Positions 35,214 through 48,204 are shown, numbered from the stretch's first letter. The stretch: 64,000 bases of DNA from Diphasiastrum complanatum (GCA_029204225.1 CM055103.1:1189530-1253529), one strand, 5' to 3'. The notes: generated by a model not told the origin, from the sequence alone. Translations and numbers: made by a program.

Positions 35214-35355
35214 ACAATACCACCTCTAAAGAAGCGTGAGATATCCTAACAAGTATTTACGAGACTTTAGATGTATCGACTCATCCCTTCTTGAGAAAGA
35301 AGGTCCTTACACTCAAAATGAGCGAAGGCTCAGTTAGTGATTATCTAACGACGTT
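35208..35355 (+). pseudogene. Copia gag fragment
   Basis: A short plus-strand reading TTSKEA-stop-DILTSIYETLD followed by RKKVLTLKMSEGSVSDYLT matches the middle of copia gag (UBN2 type). The usual Trp codon has become TGA. Nothing else of that element is attached. Confidence 0.7.
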
Positions 35356-35516
35356 AGGCCACCCATAAACTTTAGACCTGGATAGCCCAGTTTTGGCTCG
35401 AGGGTATCCATAAGGTCTTTTTTCTAGCCAAAGATCAGCATAGCTTGGCACACGTCAAATATATGGACAATGTTACCAGCCACTCATAAAAAGCGTCGTC
35501 GTGAAACCTGAGGCCT

Positions 35517-35665
35517 GTAGAAAATAAGTTGTGAGGGTCATGGCATCCTGCAAGCATAGCACATAGCCCAATGAGCACTTTGAAAATAATGTATTCTAAA
35601 TAAATTAGACTTTGGGCCATGTAATTTGAATAATTTTAAAAAGGCCAAAGTTTAAGTTAGTCTGA
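35517..35665 (+). mobile_element. Gypsy Gyp2-family LTR fragment
   Basis: Aligns with 22476-22620, the start of the Gyp2 LTR, with scattered changes. Both ends are abrupt. Confidence 0.75.
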
Positions 35666-36025
35666 AATCCAAAACTTTTATTAGTTCATGGCTTCTTGAA
35701 TGTTCTTTTATGATCTGAGATATATTATGGAGGTTGGATCCCCATCAATGATTATTTGAAGTTGGAGCTCTCAATTTTCAAGACATAGATCATTTGCTGC
35801 ATTTGTAATGTGCATCCTTACTGTTGTAGCTCTCTGATAAATTGTTGAAGTTTGAAGTCCATTGTTTCAAAGAATATTTTTATTCTTTCAAGTTCCAACC
35901 CTTTAGACTTGTTTTCATATATCTTATAATAGCTCATGACTCATACTACAAGTATCCAATAATTAATGTGTTCAGTTGAAATAGAATCTGTTTTTCGATA
36001 CATAGATCGTTCCTCTAGTACATGT
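35666..36025. other. Unassigned AT-rich stretch
   Basis: No recognised gene. A 64-codon minus-strand frame overlapping 35941-36135 is not identifiable. Confidence 0.4.
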
Positions 36026-36309
36026 GATTTGGTACCTTGTGAAGCAAGTAGCTCCACCATTCTAGTTTGTGTCGCTAGTTGTAGCAAACAGATTTCTTGT
36101 AGGTAGCTAGCCTGGATCTGTGATTCCATAGGCAAAGGTTATTTTCAAAGTCCACAATAAAAAAGGCCTCCAAAAAATTAGTCATTGATATCACTAAATT
36201 CTAGCTATCTTGCTACGATTTTATGAACTGGCCATTTATGCATTTTTTTTACCAAACATCCAAGAAATATTAGTAAGATGATGGGCTATTTATTAAGCCT
36301 AATCCTTAA
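36026..36309 (+). repeat. Duplicated segment shared with 46721-47010
   Basis: About 280 bases nearly identical to 46721-47010, directly to the left of repeat B in both places. It is part of the large tandem duplication. Confidence 0.9.
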
Positions 36310-37230
<921 letters not shown>

Positions 37231-37630
37231 ATTACAAGATCATTAACAGTTCTTCAACTGATTAATTAGATGAGTTATTATTGGAGCATGAAGATGTAGA
37301 CAATTTGTACTTGAAATTTTGTGTAAATCTGCAGAGTGTCACATTTTTTGCATTCTTCGAGTAAAATGTCGCATTTTTGGAAGTGTCTGAAATGGCCTGA
37401 AATCCCAAGTGAACACTTTTTCACATTTATGGCAAAATCCTTTCGTATTCTGGATGGCCCAAAATTGAAGCATAAGACTTTGTCGGGGTTTTCCACCTAT
37501 TGAAGTTTTCGAGGAAAAATGCAAACTATTGCTAAAAATAGTTCATTTATGCAGACTTCTTTGAGAGAGTGATTTTCATAGAAGGAAGGAGGGCAGTTAG
37601 GATGAGTAAGAGAAACACTAAACTCCAACA
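37231..37630 (-). mobile_element. Copia element Cop10: 3' LTR, truncated
   Basis: Same LTR family as 29963-30465. It begins TGTTGGAGTTTAG on the minus strand at 37630, next to a G-rich purine tract, but lacks about the last 100 bases. Confidence 0.88.
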
Positions 37631-38330
37631 CCCCCCCAGAATCTGAATTACAATTGAGATTTATCATTTCTACTAAGGTAGAATATTTATCTCCTGACAA
37701 TGGTTTTGTCAAAATATCAGCCAACATAATGTGTGTATGATTGTAACTTACTACAACATCTTTATTCTGAACTTTCTCTCTAAGAAAATGAAATTGGGCT
37801 TCTATGTGTTTAGTTCTAGTATGAGTATGTGGGTTCAGAGATAGAGCTACACAAATCTGATTGTCGCAATCAAGAATTGTTGGACCGATCTGTGGAAATT
37901 GAAGATCTTGTTGTTACCTTCTTAGTTAGATTATATCCTTCACTACTGGTGTGGCTGCAACGTATTCGAATTTTGTAGAGGACAATGAAATGCATTTCTG
38001 CTTTCTGTTGTTCCATGAATTGCTGATAACATAGTGCTATTATAACATAGCTTAGCCCGTGACGCTTGAGAGATACATTTGAGTCTGCGGAGCAAGAAGT
38101 AAAATGGTGCTGCAACAAGAAGTGATTGATTGTTTCATACTAGGCCCTGGGAGCATGCTTGAGGCCATATAGTGCCTTATGCAATTTACATACCAAATGC
38201 TCATGGCCTTGAAGGACGTAACCTTCTGGTTGATAAATGAATATTTTTTCTTGTATATATCCGTGAAGGAATGTTGTCTAGACATCATTTGGTGAATGTC
38301 CAAGTCTTCTATAGCAGCTATAGCCACATA
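37631..38330 (-). pseudogene. Cop10: reverse transcriptase and RNase H fragments
   Basis: On the minus strand, broken frames give YGLKQAPR-like sequence near 38150 (mutated), then a jump into RNase H (KFEYVAAT in one frame). The C-terminus MLADILTKPLSGDKYST at 37727 runs into the purine tract. The catalytic YVDD block and much of RNase H are deleted. It is identical in structure to the copy at 49053-49745, so the deletion is older than the duplication. Confidence 0.85.
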
Positions 38331-38700
38331 AGTATATAGCAGAGAAGATTGAACATGCAATCTTTAAAGCTGGAGTAGAAAGTGTTGCGAAAATTATATT
38401 CGATAGTGCTAGTAGCTACAAAAAGACTGGAGAGCTACTTATGACTAAATATCCTTCAATCTGTTGGGCTCCATGTGTTGCACATTGTTTAAGTTTGTTA
38501 TTGAAAAATATTTAGAAGATAGCAGAGTTAAAAGAAATAGTGCTTATAACAAGAAAGATATTGAAATTGATGACAAGATGTCACACAACTCTTGTCATAT
38601 TTTCAAAAGCATCCCCCTCATAAAGGTTAGCAAAAGTGTACAAAGACAAGGTTTGGCACTCAATTCATTGCTATAGATCACTTGATGGAAGCTCAACACA
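38331..38700 (+). pseudogene. hAT transposase fragment
   Basis: Readings in two frames resemble the hAT DUF659 core (SSYKKTGELLMTKYPSICW, CVAHCLSLLL) and the TRF-like segment. The fragment matches 12094-12420 and 49746-50110. It is fused on its left to the copia fragment at the same base as in the other copy. Confidence 0.8.
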
Positions 38701-39138
38701 CAACAATAAAAAGCAGTGTTTTTGACATAAAATCGCGAAAAAAAATATTGTCAAATTTCAGGATGTTGGAGGATCTATCGCAAACCATGTCAAAAAATCT
38801 ATCGCAAACGATTTGTCAAAATTCGACGCATCAAAATTCGACAGATCCTCTTTTCCAGCCACCGGATGACCGCCGAACTGTAATTCAAATTAGATGTCGA
38901 AATCCCTCACATCCAAAGATGTCGAAAACCGACATACAGTTGTCGCCACGTGGTAGTCGTTTGGGGATGCCACGTGAAAAATGATAGTCCACATGGATGG
39001 CAAAAACCGACAGATTTTTTCAGTGTTAGAATCTGACATCTCTGTAGATTTCTGACGAATAGAGGGCATTTTCAAATCTGTCAAAAATTTTTGACATCTA
39101 TCCGACTAACTCACTATGGGGTGGATGCCCTGACGAGC
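38701..39138. mobile_element. Possible CACTA-type subterminal region
   Basis: A cluster of short motifs around TGTCGAAA...CCGACAT and its complement, such as GATGTCGAAAACCGACAT near 38928, resembles 5280-5430. No clear ends. It directly precedes the LTR at 39139. Confidence 0.4.
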
Positions 39139-39380
39139 TGTTAGAAATCAATGATAGACTTCATTGTTACTGTTTACGAGGTACATTAATGTTAACAGTT
39201 GTGACCAGCTGTCATTATAGCCATAGGCTAGCCTATTAGTCTACTCGTAGGTTTTCTCTCTCTATCAGGGGTTCAGGGTTTATTTGTACATTTTACATTC
39301 TGTATGAGTTAGTGTGATAGAGTGACAGTGCGTGTTCTTCTTCTGCCTTCTTGTGGTGATTGCTTAAGGTGAATGCTTGA
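39139..39380 (+). mobile_element. Copia element Cop11: 5' LTR
   Basis: Begins TGTTAGAAATC and ends just before a primer site. It matches the 3' LTR start of Cop13 at 63900-64000. The length is 242 bp, short for a copia LTR. The last bases read TTGA rather than the usual CA. Confidence 0.85.
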
Positions 39381-39392
39381 TGGTATCAGAGC
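39381..39392 (+). promoter_or_regulatory. Primer binding site (initiator tRNA-Met) of Cop11
   Basis: TGGTATCAGAGC directly after the LTR. Confidence 0.93.
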
Positions 39393-40330
39393 AGCAATCA
39401 TCCTGCATGCCTGATCAGTGGATACAGCTTGTCACAGGCTTCGCAACGAAGTGAGAAAATCCTTCACATGTACAGGAGGTGAAAGCTTGGAGAGATTTTA
39501 AAAAAAAATGGTTGGAAGAAATCCTTCTTTGGTGTATTTTGCAGGTTTGGAGCTCAGAATCATCGATGTTGAACGAAGACACAGTCCCAGAGGCATCAAA
39601 AAGGCCAAGGCAGCATCAAACAAGTTGAAAATCTGCTGAGTGGGAAGCTTTTTATAATACTTCCTAGTTGTTGTGAAAAGCACAGTCCCAGAGGCATCCA
39701 AAAGGCCAGTGCAGCATTAGACAGATTGAAAATCTGTTGAGTGAGGAGATTCTTACAATACTTCCCAGTTGTTGTGGAAAGTGCTATTTGTGTGAGAGGT
39801 TTGCCAAGAAATCTCTCATTTGTCTGTTTGGAATACCACAAATCACACTAGATAGTGTCTAGTACTGTCATTCAGAGTTACAAAGCTTCATACTTTTCAC
39901 ATTACACATTTCGAAATCTTTGCAAAGAGGAGGCGGCGTAGCCGCCACGCCGAAGTGGAAAATCTAGAATATTTTCTCTAAAAGTTCTTATATTCTCTCT
40001 ACTTTTCATCTTGTCCGTACCAATATCGGATCGACGTGCCAGAGGTAAAGAAAACCAAGAGTTGTCGTACATCTGCGCGTCATACCGATATCACATATCA
40101 GTACCAATATTGGAGCGACATGCCAAAGGTAAAAAAAATCCAAAGCAGTCGTCCATCCGCGCATCATACCGATATCGCATATCTGTACCAATATGGGATC
40201 CATGCGCGCAAGCTAAAGAGAATCCCAAGTAGTTGTGCACCCGTGCGTCGTACCGATATCAGGTGTCCAACCAAAAATTTACAGTTATGTGGTGTGATAA
40301 ATTTTGTGAGCTAGACTCATTTATCTAGTA
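39393..40330 (+). mobile_element. Cop11 untranslated leader with tandem repeats
   Basis: About 940 bases before gag. Two tandem repeats of about 101 bases occupy 39580-39781, and three of about 85 bases occupy 40017-40262. The latter contain the motif GTACCAATAT at each start. Confidence 0.85.
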
Positions 40331-41310
40331 ATGGCAACTCTAAGCAAGAGTGTCCTTAATGTGTCAAGCAAATTGGGAGGTGCCAACAACTATGCAGTTT
40401 GGATGGAAAAGGAGTTGTGGGAGATCGTGACAGTTGAAGAGACAAGGTCAGTGATTGAAAAAGATCGGCAGGCATTTGATAGGAGAAAATGGAAAGCCCA
40501 GAATGTCATCAACTTATCAGTTAGAGATGCAATTATTCCCTATATTTTAGATTGAGAAGGACCAAAAGAAGCGTGGAATACATTGAAGGCATTTTTTGAA
40601 ATGACAAATACATCTTGAGTACTATTTCTGAAGACGCAGTTGCATACATTGAGAATGGATGATGGTGCAACTATTGCCGATCACATACTGAAGATCAAAG
40701 AGATCCGTGACCAATTAGCAGCAGTTGGAGAGCGAGTACAAGATCGTATGATCATGCAATTGACATTGAATAGTCTGAGTGAGTCACATCAAATGTTTGT
40801 GAATAGTATAGCCACAAGAGAAAATCTTCCAACCTATGAAGAACTAGGTGGATTGGTTTTGCAAGAAGAGCAACGTCAAGAGAACTTGAATCATCGTAAT
40901 AGGAGCTATGATCAAGCTCTTGCAATTAGAGGATGAGGTGGAAGATTTGGTCGTGGAAGGTATCAATCGAGAGGAGGAAACTCAAGTCGGGGATCATTTC
41001 TACAATTTCATGAGCAAGTCAATGATATTCGGAATTGAGGCAATTGGAATCAAGGTCGAGGTCAAGTATGCGACTATTCAAAACAAAATAAACCTGGAAA
41101 TTGTAGGTACTGCAACAAACCTGGCCATTGGGAGCGTGAATGCTTCAAGAAACAGAAGGGACAAAGAAAAGACAAATGGCAAGCGAGAAATTATGCTGAT
41201 CAACATCAATTTGATGACTATCATTATAAAGACAATTATATTGATCAACATCAATACGATGATGATCAATATGAAGATGATACTGCTGAGGGTTCAAAAT
41301 TATTCATTAT
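40331..41310 (+). pseudogene. Cop11 gag
   Basis: Gag starts MATLSKSVLN and reads as a copia gag: WEIVTVEETRS, LRMDDGATIADHILKIKEI, QLTLNSLSESHQMFVNSI. A CCHC knuckle (CRYCNKPGHWEREC) lies at about 41100 in a shifted frame. Compared with Cop13 it has lost 27 bases after NYAVW, has stops after YILD and after MTNTS, and a stop after AIRG near 40935. The Gln/Tyr/Asp-rich region after the zinc knuckle is repetitive. The product would bind and package element RNA, but this copy cannot make it whole. Confidence 0.9.
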
Positions 41311-42577
41311 AGCATTAATGACAAGTGATGAGGCCAAGGATACATGGCACATTGATAATGGTGCATCCAAACACATGACTTCGAGGAAAGAGTGGTTTTC
41401 AAAACTCAAGGAAACTGACAATGGTGATGAAATTGGACAAGTTGATGGCAAATTGCTATCTGTTAAAGGAGTTGGAGTGGTACCAGTGAAATTAGCCAGC
41501 AGGAAGATAAAGTAGATAAGCAATGTGCAGTATGTATCTGGCTTAGCTAACAATCTACTATCTGTTGGGACAATGGCTGATCAACAACTCAAGGTTGAGT
41601 TTGACATTGACAAATGTCTTGTCAAAGACATCAAGAATCACTACAAAGTGATTGCTACAGGAGCTAGAGTCAACGAGAATCGACTCTACAAATTGAATGC
41701 TAGATCTTTTACTTAAGCTATGGTAAGCACTGTTGATAGTCGAAGTGATCTTTGGCATCAAAGATTTGGTCATATCAGTGCTCAAAGCTTGCAAATTCTT
41801 AAAAGAGGTAATCTAGTTGTTGGATTGCCTGATATCTCTTTTGAAGGAAAAATTTGTGAGGGTTGCATTTTGGGAAAACAACATAGAGAGAGATTTCCCA
41901 AAGATGGAGCAAGAAGAGCCAATGGCATTCTTGATCTTGTTCATAGTGATCTGTGTGGACCAATACAAACTAGGTCCATTAGTGGTTGTTACTATTTCAT
42001 TACATTCATTGATGACTATAGTAGACATATGTGGATTTATTTCATAAGCAAGAAATCTGATGCTTTTGCCAAGTTTAGAGAGTTCCAGGCTCTAGTTGAA
42101 AAACAAACAGGTTGTTATATTAAGACCCTTAGATCAGATGGTGGCGGTGAGTATTTTTCAATAGAGTTTATAAACTTTTGCAAGGATCAGGGGATCAAGA
42201 GACAAACCACTACACCCTATTCACCACAATAGAATGGAGTTGCAAAACGGAAAAACAGATCCATTGTAGAGATGGCTAGGGCAATGCTTAAGAGCAAGGG
42301 TTTGCCAAATACTTTTTGGGCATAAGCATGCAACACAGCTACTCATATCTTGAATTGGTGTCCTACGAAGTCCATGGAGGGTAAGACTCCTTTCAAAGTT
42401 TTTACTGGACAAAAACCTAATGTTTCTCATTTACGAGTATTTGGTTGTGATGCTTACGCTCATGTACTTGATGAAAAATGAAAGAAGCTGGATGCAAAAG
42501 TTGTTAAGTGTATTTTCCTTGGATATGATGAAAGAGCCGAGGCATATAGGATATATGACATAGATGCACAAAAGATC
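41311..42577 (+). pseudogene. Cop11 protease and integrase
   Basis: The protease motif reads HIDNGASKHMT, so the DSG triad has become DNG. Stops follow SRKIK and ARSFT. The GAG-pre-integrase zinc finger (LWHQRFGHIS, CEGCILGK) and the integrase core are open at 41720-42232 with DLVHSDLCGP, IDDYSRHMW and LRSDGGGEY; the frame stops at SPQ[14 protein letters not shown], where the catalytic glutamate has become lysine. Further stops occur after TFWA and DEK. The C-terminal part (FLGYDERAEAYRIYD) continues into the reverse transcriptase frame. Confidence 0.92.
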
Positions 42578-44757
42578 GTGATTTCCAGAGATGCTACTTT
42601 TGATGAGATGGGTCAAAATGACCAAATGAAATCAACAATTGGTCCCTTTGATGATAAAGCTAAAGTGCGAGTGAAGGAAGAAGTTGGTGTCAATATGGAA
42701 GAGCCAATGGAAAAAGACAGGGTCAATAATGAGATTCCTAGGAGAGTGCCTAAGTGGTACTTGTCAGTAACAAGTGATGCTAATAAGGGAGATACTCTCG
42801 AATCAAGTGAGCAGGGAGAGCTTAGAAGATCAAGTAGAACTCGAAAACCTATTGCAAGATTAGAGATGAATATAGCCCTAATGAGTTCTATACTCAAGGC
42901 TCAAGAACCAAAAACTTGTGATAAAGCAAAGGAGCACAAGGAGTGGCATGAAGCTATTGAAACAGAAATGGAAGCTATAACGAAAAATAGGACGTGGAAC
43001 TTGGTTGAGCTACCTGATGACGCCTATCACTTGCAAATGGATATACAAGATCAAATATGGAGCTAATGGGCAACTCAACGAGTACAAAGCACAATTGGTT
43101 GCGAGAGGATTTGAGCAGCAGGAAGGTATTGATTTTGAGGAAACCTTGCACCCATAGCTAAGATGGTAACACTACATTCTATCATTGCTATTTCTGTTTT
43201 CAATGGTTGGAAGATCCAGCAAATGGATATTAAATCTGCTTTTCTTAATGGAGTGCTGGATGAAGAGGTGTACTTAGTACAACCTCAAGGATTTGTTGAG
43301 CCAGGGAGAGAGCATCTCGTTTGTAATCTCAACAAAGCCATTTATGGATTGAAGCAAGCACCACGGGCGTCGTACTCTTGCATTGATAAACACTTCAAGC
43401 GAAGGGAAATGCTAAAGAGTAATACTGATCCTAATCTTTACATTCCAAGGCAAGACTTAGATATAGTGTTCATTGTGTTGTACATGGATGATTTGATTAT
43501 TACAGGAAGTAATAAGAGCTTAATTGAAGAAATAAAATCAGATCTTTCCAATGCTTTTGACATGAGTGATCTAGGATTGATGCACTATTGTCTTGGCATT
43601 GAAGTATGGCAAAAGGAAGACATGGTCTTTCTTACACAAAGCAAATATGCACGAGATTATGTTTATTCTCAATTGTATTATATATATTTTGATGCAAAAT
43701 TAAACTACTAAAAAGTCTATTTTAGAGAAAAATTTGAATAACACTACTTTGTGGTTGATATGCCAAGGATGAGCCCTACTAAAAACAAGTCTTCAAAACG
43801 AATATGACCGATAATAAACCTACGATAACTTAGCTTATCCATGAAGTTGTGCATCTACATGCATGTCAACAGTCACTTATTGTTTTCCTTGATTTGGATC
43901 TCACATGTCACAACACTCACTAACAATCAAGGATGCATAACTCTAACCAATAGTCAATTTAGATCATTATCCTTTAAAATAACAAGATTAGGAGACAAAA
44001 CACAATAATTTTTTCTTATGCATGTGATCCTCATCATCTTTCCCATGTTCAATATGCAGGATTGTTAGCCTTTGAGTACACCTATGGATGTCAACATGAA
44101 GCTTACTGCATATGATGAATTTGAAAAAGTGGATGCTTATTTGTATAGACCGCTGGTGGGTAGTTTGATTTATTTGGCACACACACGACCTGATATTTCT
44201 TATGTTGTTGGTGTTGTTAGTTAATTTATGCAAGATCCTAGTCAAGCACATTGGAATTCTGCTAAACGTATTCTCAGATACATTCGAAGGACATTGAATT
44301 TTGGTTTGAAGTTTGATCAGCCTAAAGCACCAATGTTGGTAGGTTATACAGATGCCGATTGGGTAGGTAATATTGATGACAGAAGATCTACCAGTGGTCA
44401 TACATTCAGTTATCGTACAACTGCAATTTCATGGAGCAGCAGAAAGCAACCTACAGTAGCCTTATCATCGACGAAAGCTGAATATAGAGCACTTTGCAAT
44501 GCTACACAAGAAGTGGTATGGTTCTAAAGATTGCTTGTGGATTTAGGTCAAACACAGGTGGATGTGACTACTATATCTTGCGATAATCAAAGTTGCATTC
44601 ACCTTGCCAAAAATCCAGTTCTACATGCTCGAACCAAGCACATCAAAATTCACTACCATTTTGTTCGAGAGAAAATTTTTTATGGAGCCATTGATCTTGT
44701 TTTTTCTAAATCTGAAGATCAAATGGCAGATATTTTAGCTGAGTCGTTAGGTAGATT
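42578..44757 (+). pseudogene. Cop11 reverse transcriptase and RNase H, split by repeat B and 3' truncated
   Basis: The N-terminal segment (RRSSRTRKPIARLE, EWHEAIETEMEAI) is open to 43066, with a frameshift before the KYGANGQLNEYKA segment. From 43163 the frame contains [28 protein letters not shown] and the catalytic box LYMDDLIITG. At 43661 an inverted repeat B piece splits the gene. Reading resumes at 44046 with NMQDC-like sequence, RPLVGSLIYLAHTRPD and RNase H (YTDADWVGNIDDRRSTSGH, SSTKAEY). The gene ends abruptly at about 44757 at the duplication junction, so the 3' LTR is missing. Confidence 0.92.
43661..44045 (-). repeat. Repeat B fragment inserted in Cop11
   Basis: Reverse complement of repeat B (compare 28740-29080). 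Cop13 lacks it: 63100-63140 is continuous where Cop11 is interrupted. About 11 bases of the target seem to be lost. Confidence 0.9.
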
Positions 44758-45035
44758 TTTTGTTTGCACTGTGATGGATACCATTGTGAGCAGCTCAAAC
44801 CTTTTTATGTTGAATAATATCATTGTTGTATTATTTGCAATCTTTCTAATTAGAACTACACGAAATCATTGAAAAGCCCTTGTCAGGCATTTTTCAATGC
44901 ACCAAACTCCGATGAAATCGGACTCGCCACTAAAAAGTTATGCCATTTTTAGTGTGGACTCCAAATATGGACTCAAAAAGTCGTTTCGTAGATTTCAAAC
45001 TTTGAGTGTTTTGATTGGTTCATGTGTAAGAAAAA
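44757..45035 (+). repeat. Repeat B tail at the start of tandem copy 2
   Basis: Aligns with 29075-29365. It begins in the middle of repeat B, fused to the broken RNase H frame of Cop11. Confidence 0.88.
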
Positions 45036-45984
45036 TTTGAGCCTAGATGTTGTTCTAGATGATTGTATAAAGTTTGTGGAAATAACTCAATTCATTAGTG
45101 AGTGTATCCCAGAGTGCTCAATTGGATACCAGGTCCTAATGGTTCCAAAAATGGTAAACTGAATTTTGGAATTCAACAGAACTTTGTAATCTCTAGATGT
45201 TGTTCTAGATGATTGTATAAAGTTTGTGGTTAAAGACGGATATTATAATGGTCTTTAATTACTTGGTTGATTGTAGAATTTGGAACTCATAATCTGAGTA
45301 AGAATTGGTCTGGAAGAAATTCGGAATCCAATGATTTCCCTTATGGAAAAGATCTCAGAATGATTCTTATATTTCTTGAGTTGTATGTTGTGCATATACT
45401 CCAACGTCTTTCAATGACTTAAAGGTCATTTGAAGATTACAAGGAAATGTAAGGATTCTTAAGATATTGAGTAATTCTTGATCAATTAGGTGAGTCAAGA
45501 ATTTAGATCTATTATTTGAACTCTAAATTTCTTTACTCCAGTACCTACTTGAGATTATGTGGATCTCACAGACATTTTCATTAAGTAATTGTTTACTTAT
45601 GAGAAATTTGTTTACCTGACAGATTGTGTGCAAAGTTCAGTCTATATCTCCAGATTTATAGGAGACAGATAAATCTATCAAGATACGGATGATTGTTGAT
45701 TTCTTGCATATGATGCTAGAAATGGGGCTCTTAACTCATTAGAGTAACTACAGTACTCTGGTTTGAGTTATAATTGTCTGAGACTTGATGGATCTCCTAG
45801 AGATTTTAGATGACTGAATTGTGATATTTTAGAATATTTGTACCATGAAGCATTATTTTCTGCAATATATTGGAATGGAATTTTTTTAGCCGCTTGGATT
45901 TGATTTCTGAAATAAAGTCAAATCACCCAGTGGTCCATGTAATTGGGATTACATGAAGGTGGTGAACTTTTTTTTTGGATAAGA
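45036..45984. repeat. Duplicate of 31510-32469
   Basis: Long high-identity alignment, same order and strand, with a few small gaps. A short extra piece of internal sequence near 45046-45076 marks the edge. It is non-coding. Confidence 0.9.
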
Positions 45985-46209
45985 TCAACCCATTTGGAAA
46001 AATTATAGCTTAGTGTATCTTGGGAATTTGAATTCGTATTCATGAGTAGAGGCAAGCAATTGAAGAATTGTTGCATCACTGAGTACTTATTTAGATGGAA
46101 AGATCAGAATAAAAATAATGGTTCATGGATAAGTCTTCAAAGCTTAAGAAATAGTTTCATGTTTTCTTTTCTCCATTCTACGGACAGAACCTATTTACGG
46201 GGGGAAGAA
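45985..46209 (+). pseudogene. Gypsy element Gyp3 (copy 2): chromodomain-like C-terminus
   Basis: Paralogue of 32470-32693 with few substitutions (WKDQNKNNG, SWISLQSLRN), followed by the same G-rich purine tract. Confidence 0.72.
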
Positions 46210-46720
46210 TGCTACGGCCATATTCAGCTAAGGACATGGGATAGTCGTAATATGGTAGACCGACACTCCAGTGTTCGAGATTATTGGTCATGTCTAGATT
46301 TAATTCCACGTCGAGGCTTGTTGGTGAGTAATGACCTTGAGAAGACCTAGACACTCTGATTGAGACATATGGAGTAGTGCATGTATGTGTGACTGGCATA
46401 GGCAAGAGGTATGCATGAAGAGCTGTGACCTATTTATAGTTGACATGCATAAGGATTGCATGGACTCATGCATAGGATCTTACTCTCTATATATTGAGGT
46501 AGTGATTATGTCGTCGACAACTTTGTTCTAGGTTACCTGTTGAGATCTTCTCCTCTTGCTATCACATGGCATGGCTTGGGGCAAGATCCAGGAGGGATCT
46601 ACGATTGGTTGGGTGGTTTTTGCCCCATAGTCTCTCTTGTGTTTTCCTATCCTCATCTTAGGGTTTTCCCTAGTGGTCTTTACACCAGGGCCATATTTGG
46701 ATCAAAAAATGGGGGTGGCA
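46210..46720 (+). mobile_element. Gyp3 (copy 2): 3' LTR, apparently complete
   Basis: Starts TGCTACGGCC after the purine tract and plausibly ends GGGGGTGGCA at 46720, 511 bp. The last 40 bases resemble 15291-15330. After 46720 the sequence equals 36026 onwards. Confidence 0.7.
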
Positions 46721-47424
46721 GATTTGGTACCTTGTGAAACAAGTAGCTCCACCATTCTAGTTTGTGTCGCTAGTTGTAGCAAACAGATTTCTTGTAGGTA
46801 GCTAGCCTAGATCTATGATTCCATAGGCAAAGGTTATTTTCAAAGTCCACAATAAAAAAGGCCACCAAAAAATTAGTCATTGATATCACTAAATTCAAGC
46901 TATCTTGCTACAATTTTATGAACTGGCCATTTATGCATTTTTTTTACCAAACATCCAAGAAACATTAGTAAGATGATGAGCTATTTATTAAGCCTAATCC
47001 TTAACACCTGTGCTCGAAAGGAGAATCCTTAATCTTTCTAAATTGCACTAATGTTTTTCTTTTCTTTTCCATTTTCTTTATGATGCATGGGAAAGATGAT
47101 GAGGATCACATGCATGAGAAAAATTTATTGTTTTTTGTCTCCTAATCTTGTTAGTTTAAATTGGCTATTGATTAGAGTGCTACATCCTTAAGTGGATGTT
47201 GTGACACGTGAGATCCAAATCAAGGAAAACTATAAGTGACCGTTGACATGCATCTAGATGCACAACTTCATGGATAAGCTAAGTTATCGTAGATTTATTA
47301 ACAGTCATATTCAGTTTGAAGATTTTGTTCTTGAAAACCAAGTTTGAAGGTTTTGATCTCGATAACCTCTAGTAAGCAAACAATGAGCAATTAGCTATAC
47401 CCAATGCAAGTACAATCCATGTAG

Positions 47425-47502
<78 letters not shown>

Positions 47503-47640
47503 ACAGACACACACACACACACTCACATGGGCTCATTCTCCAGACACTAGCTATCAAACTTGCCATCTCCTCAGATGCTTCTCCTCTCCCACTTGTTTTT
47601 AGTAGGGCTCATCCTTGGCATATCAACCACAAAGTAGTGT
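46721..47640 (+). repeat. Duplicate of 36026-36660 plus repeat B copy 3
   Basis: Aligns with 36026-36660 and then with the middle of repeat B, including a (CT)n-(CA)n tract at 47424-47524. It is followed by a second repeat B copy from 47691, so this block has itself been duplicated. Confidence 0.9.
47424..47524. repeat. (CT)n-(CA)n microsatellite in repeat B
   Basis: CT then CA repeats with a few interruptions. Confidence 0.95.
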
Positions 47641-47642
47641 TA

Positions 47643-47690
47643 TTCAAATACTTTTTGGGCAGAAGCATGCAACACAGCTACTCATATCTT
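47643..47690 (+). other. Short copia integrase fragment used as filler
   Basis: About 46 bases equal to Cop11 integrase at 42305-42350 except where Cop11 has a stop (here GCAGAAGC encodes Ala-Glu-Ala). It sits exactly at the junction of the two repeat B copies. Confidence 0.85.
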
Positions 47691-48134
47691 ATAGTAAGAT
47701 GATGAGCTATTTATTAAGCCTAATCCTTAACACTTGTGCTCGAAAGGAGAATCCTTAATCTTTCTAAATTGCACTAATGTTTTTCTTTTCTTTTCCATTT
47801 TCTTAATGATGCATGGGAAAGATGATGAGGATCACATGCATGAGAAAAATTTATTGTTTTTGTCTCCTAATCTTGTTATTTTAGAAGAGAATGATCTAAA
47901 TTGGCTATTGATTAGAGTGCTACATCCTTAAGTGGATGTTGTGACACGTGAGATCCAAATCAAGGAAAACTATAAGTGACCGTTTACATGCATCTAGATG
48001 CACAACTTCATGGATAAGCTAAGTTATCATAGATTTATTAACAGTCATATTCAGTTTGAAGATTTTGTTCTTGAAAACCAAGTTTAAAGGTTTTAATCTT
48101 GATAACCTCTAGTAAGCAAACAACTCTCTCTCTC

Positions 48135-48204
<70 letters not shown>

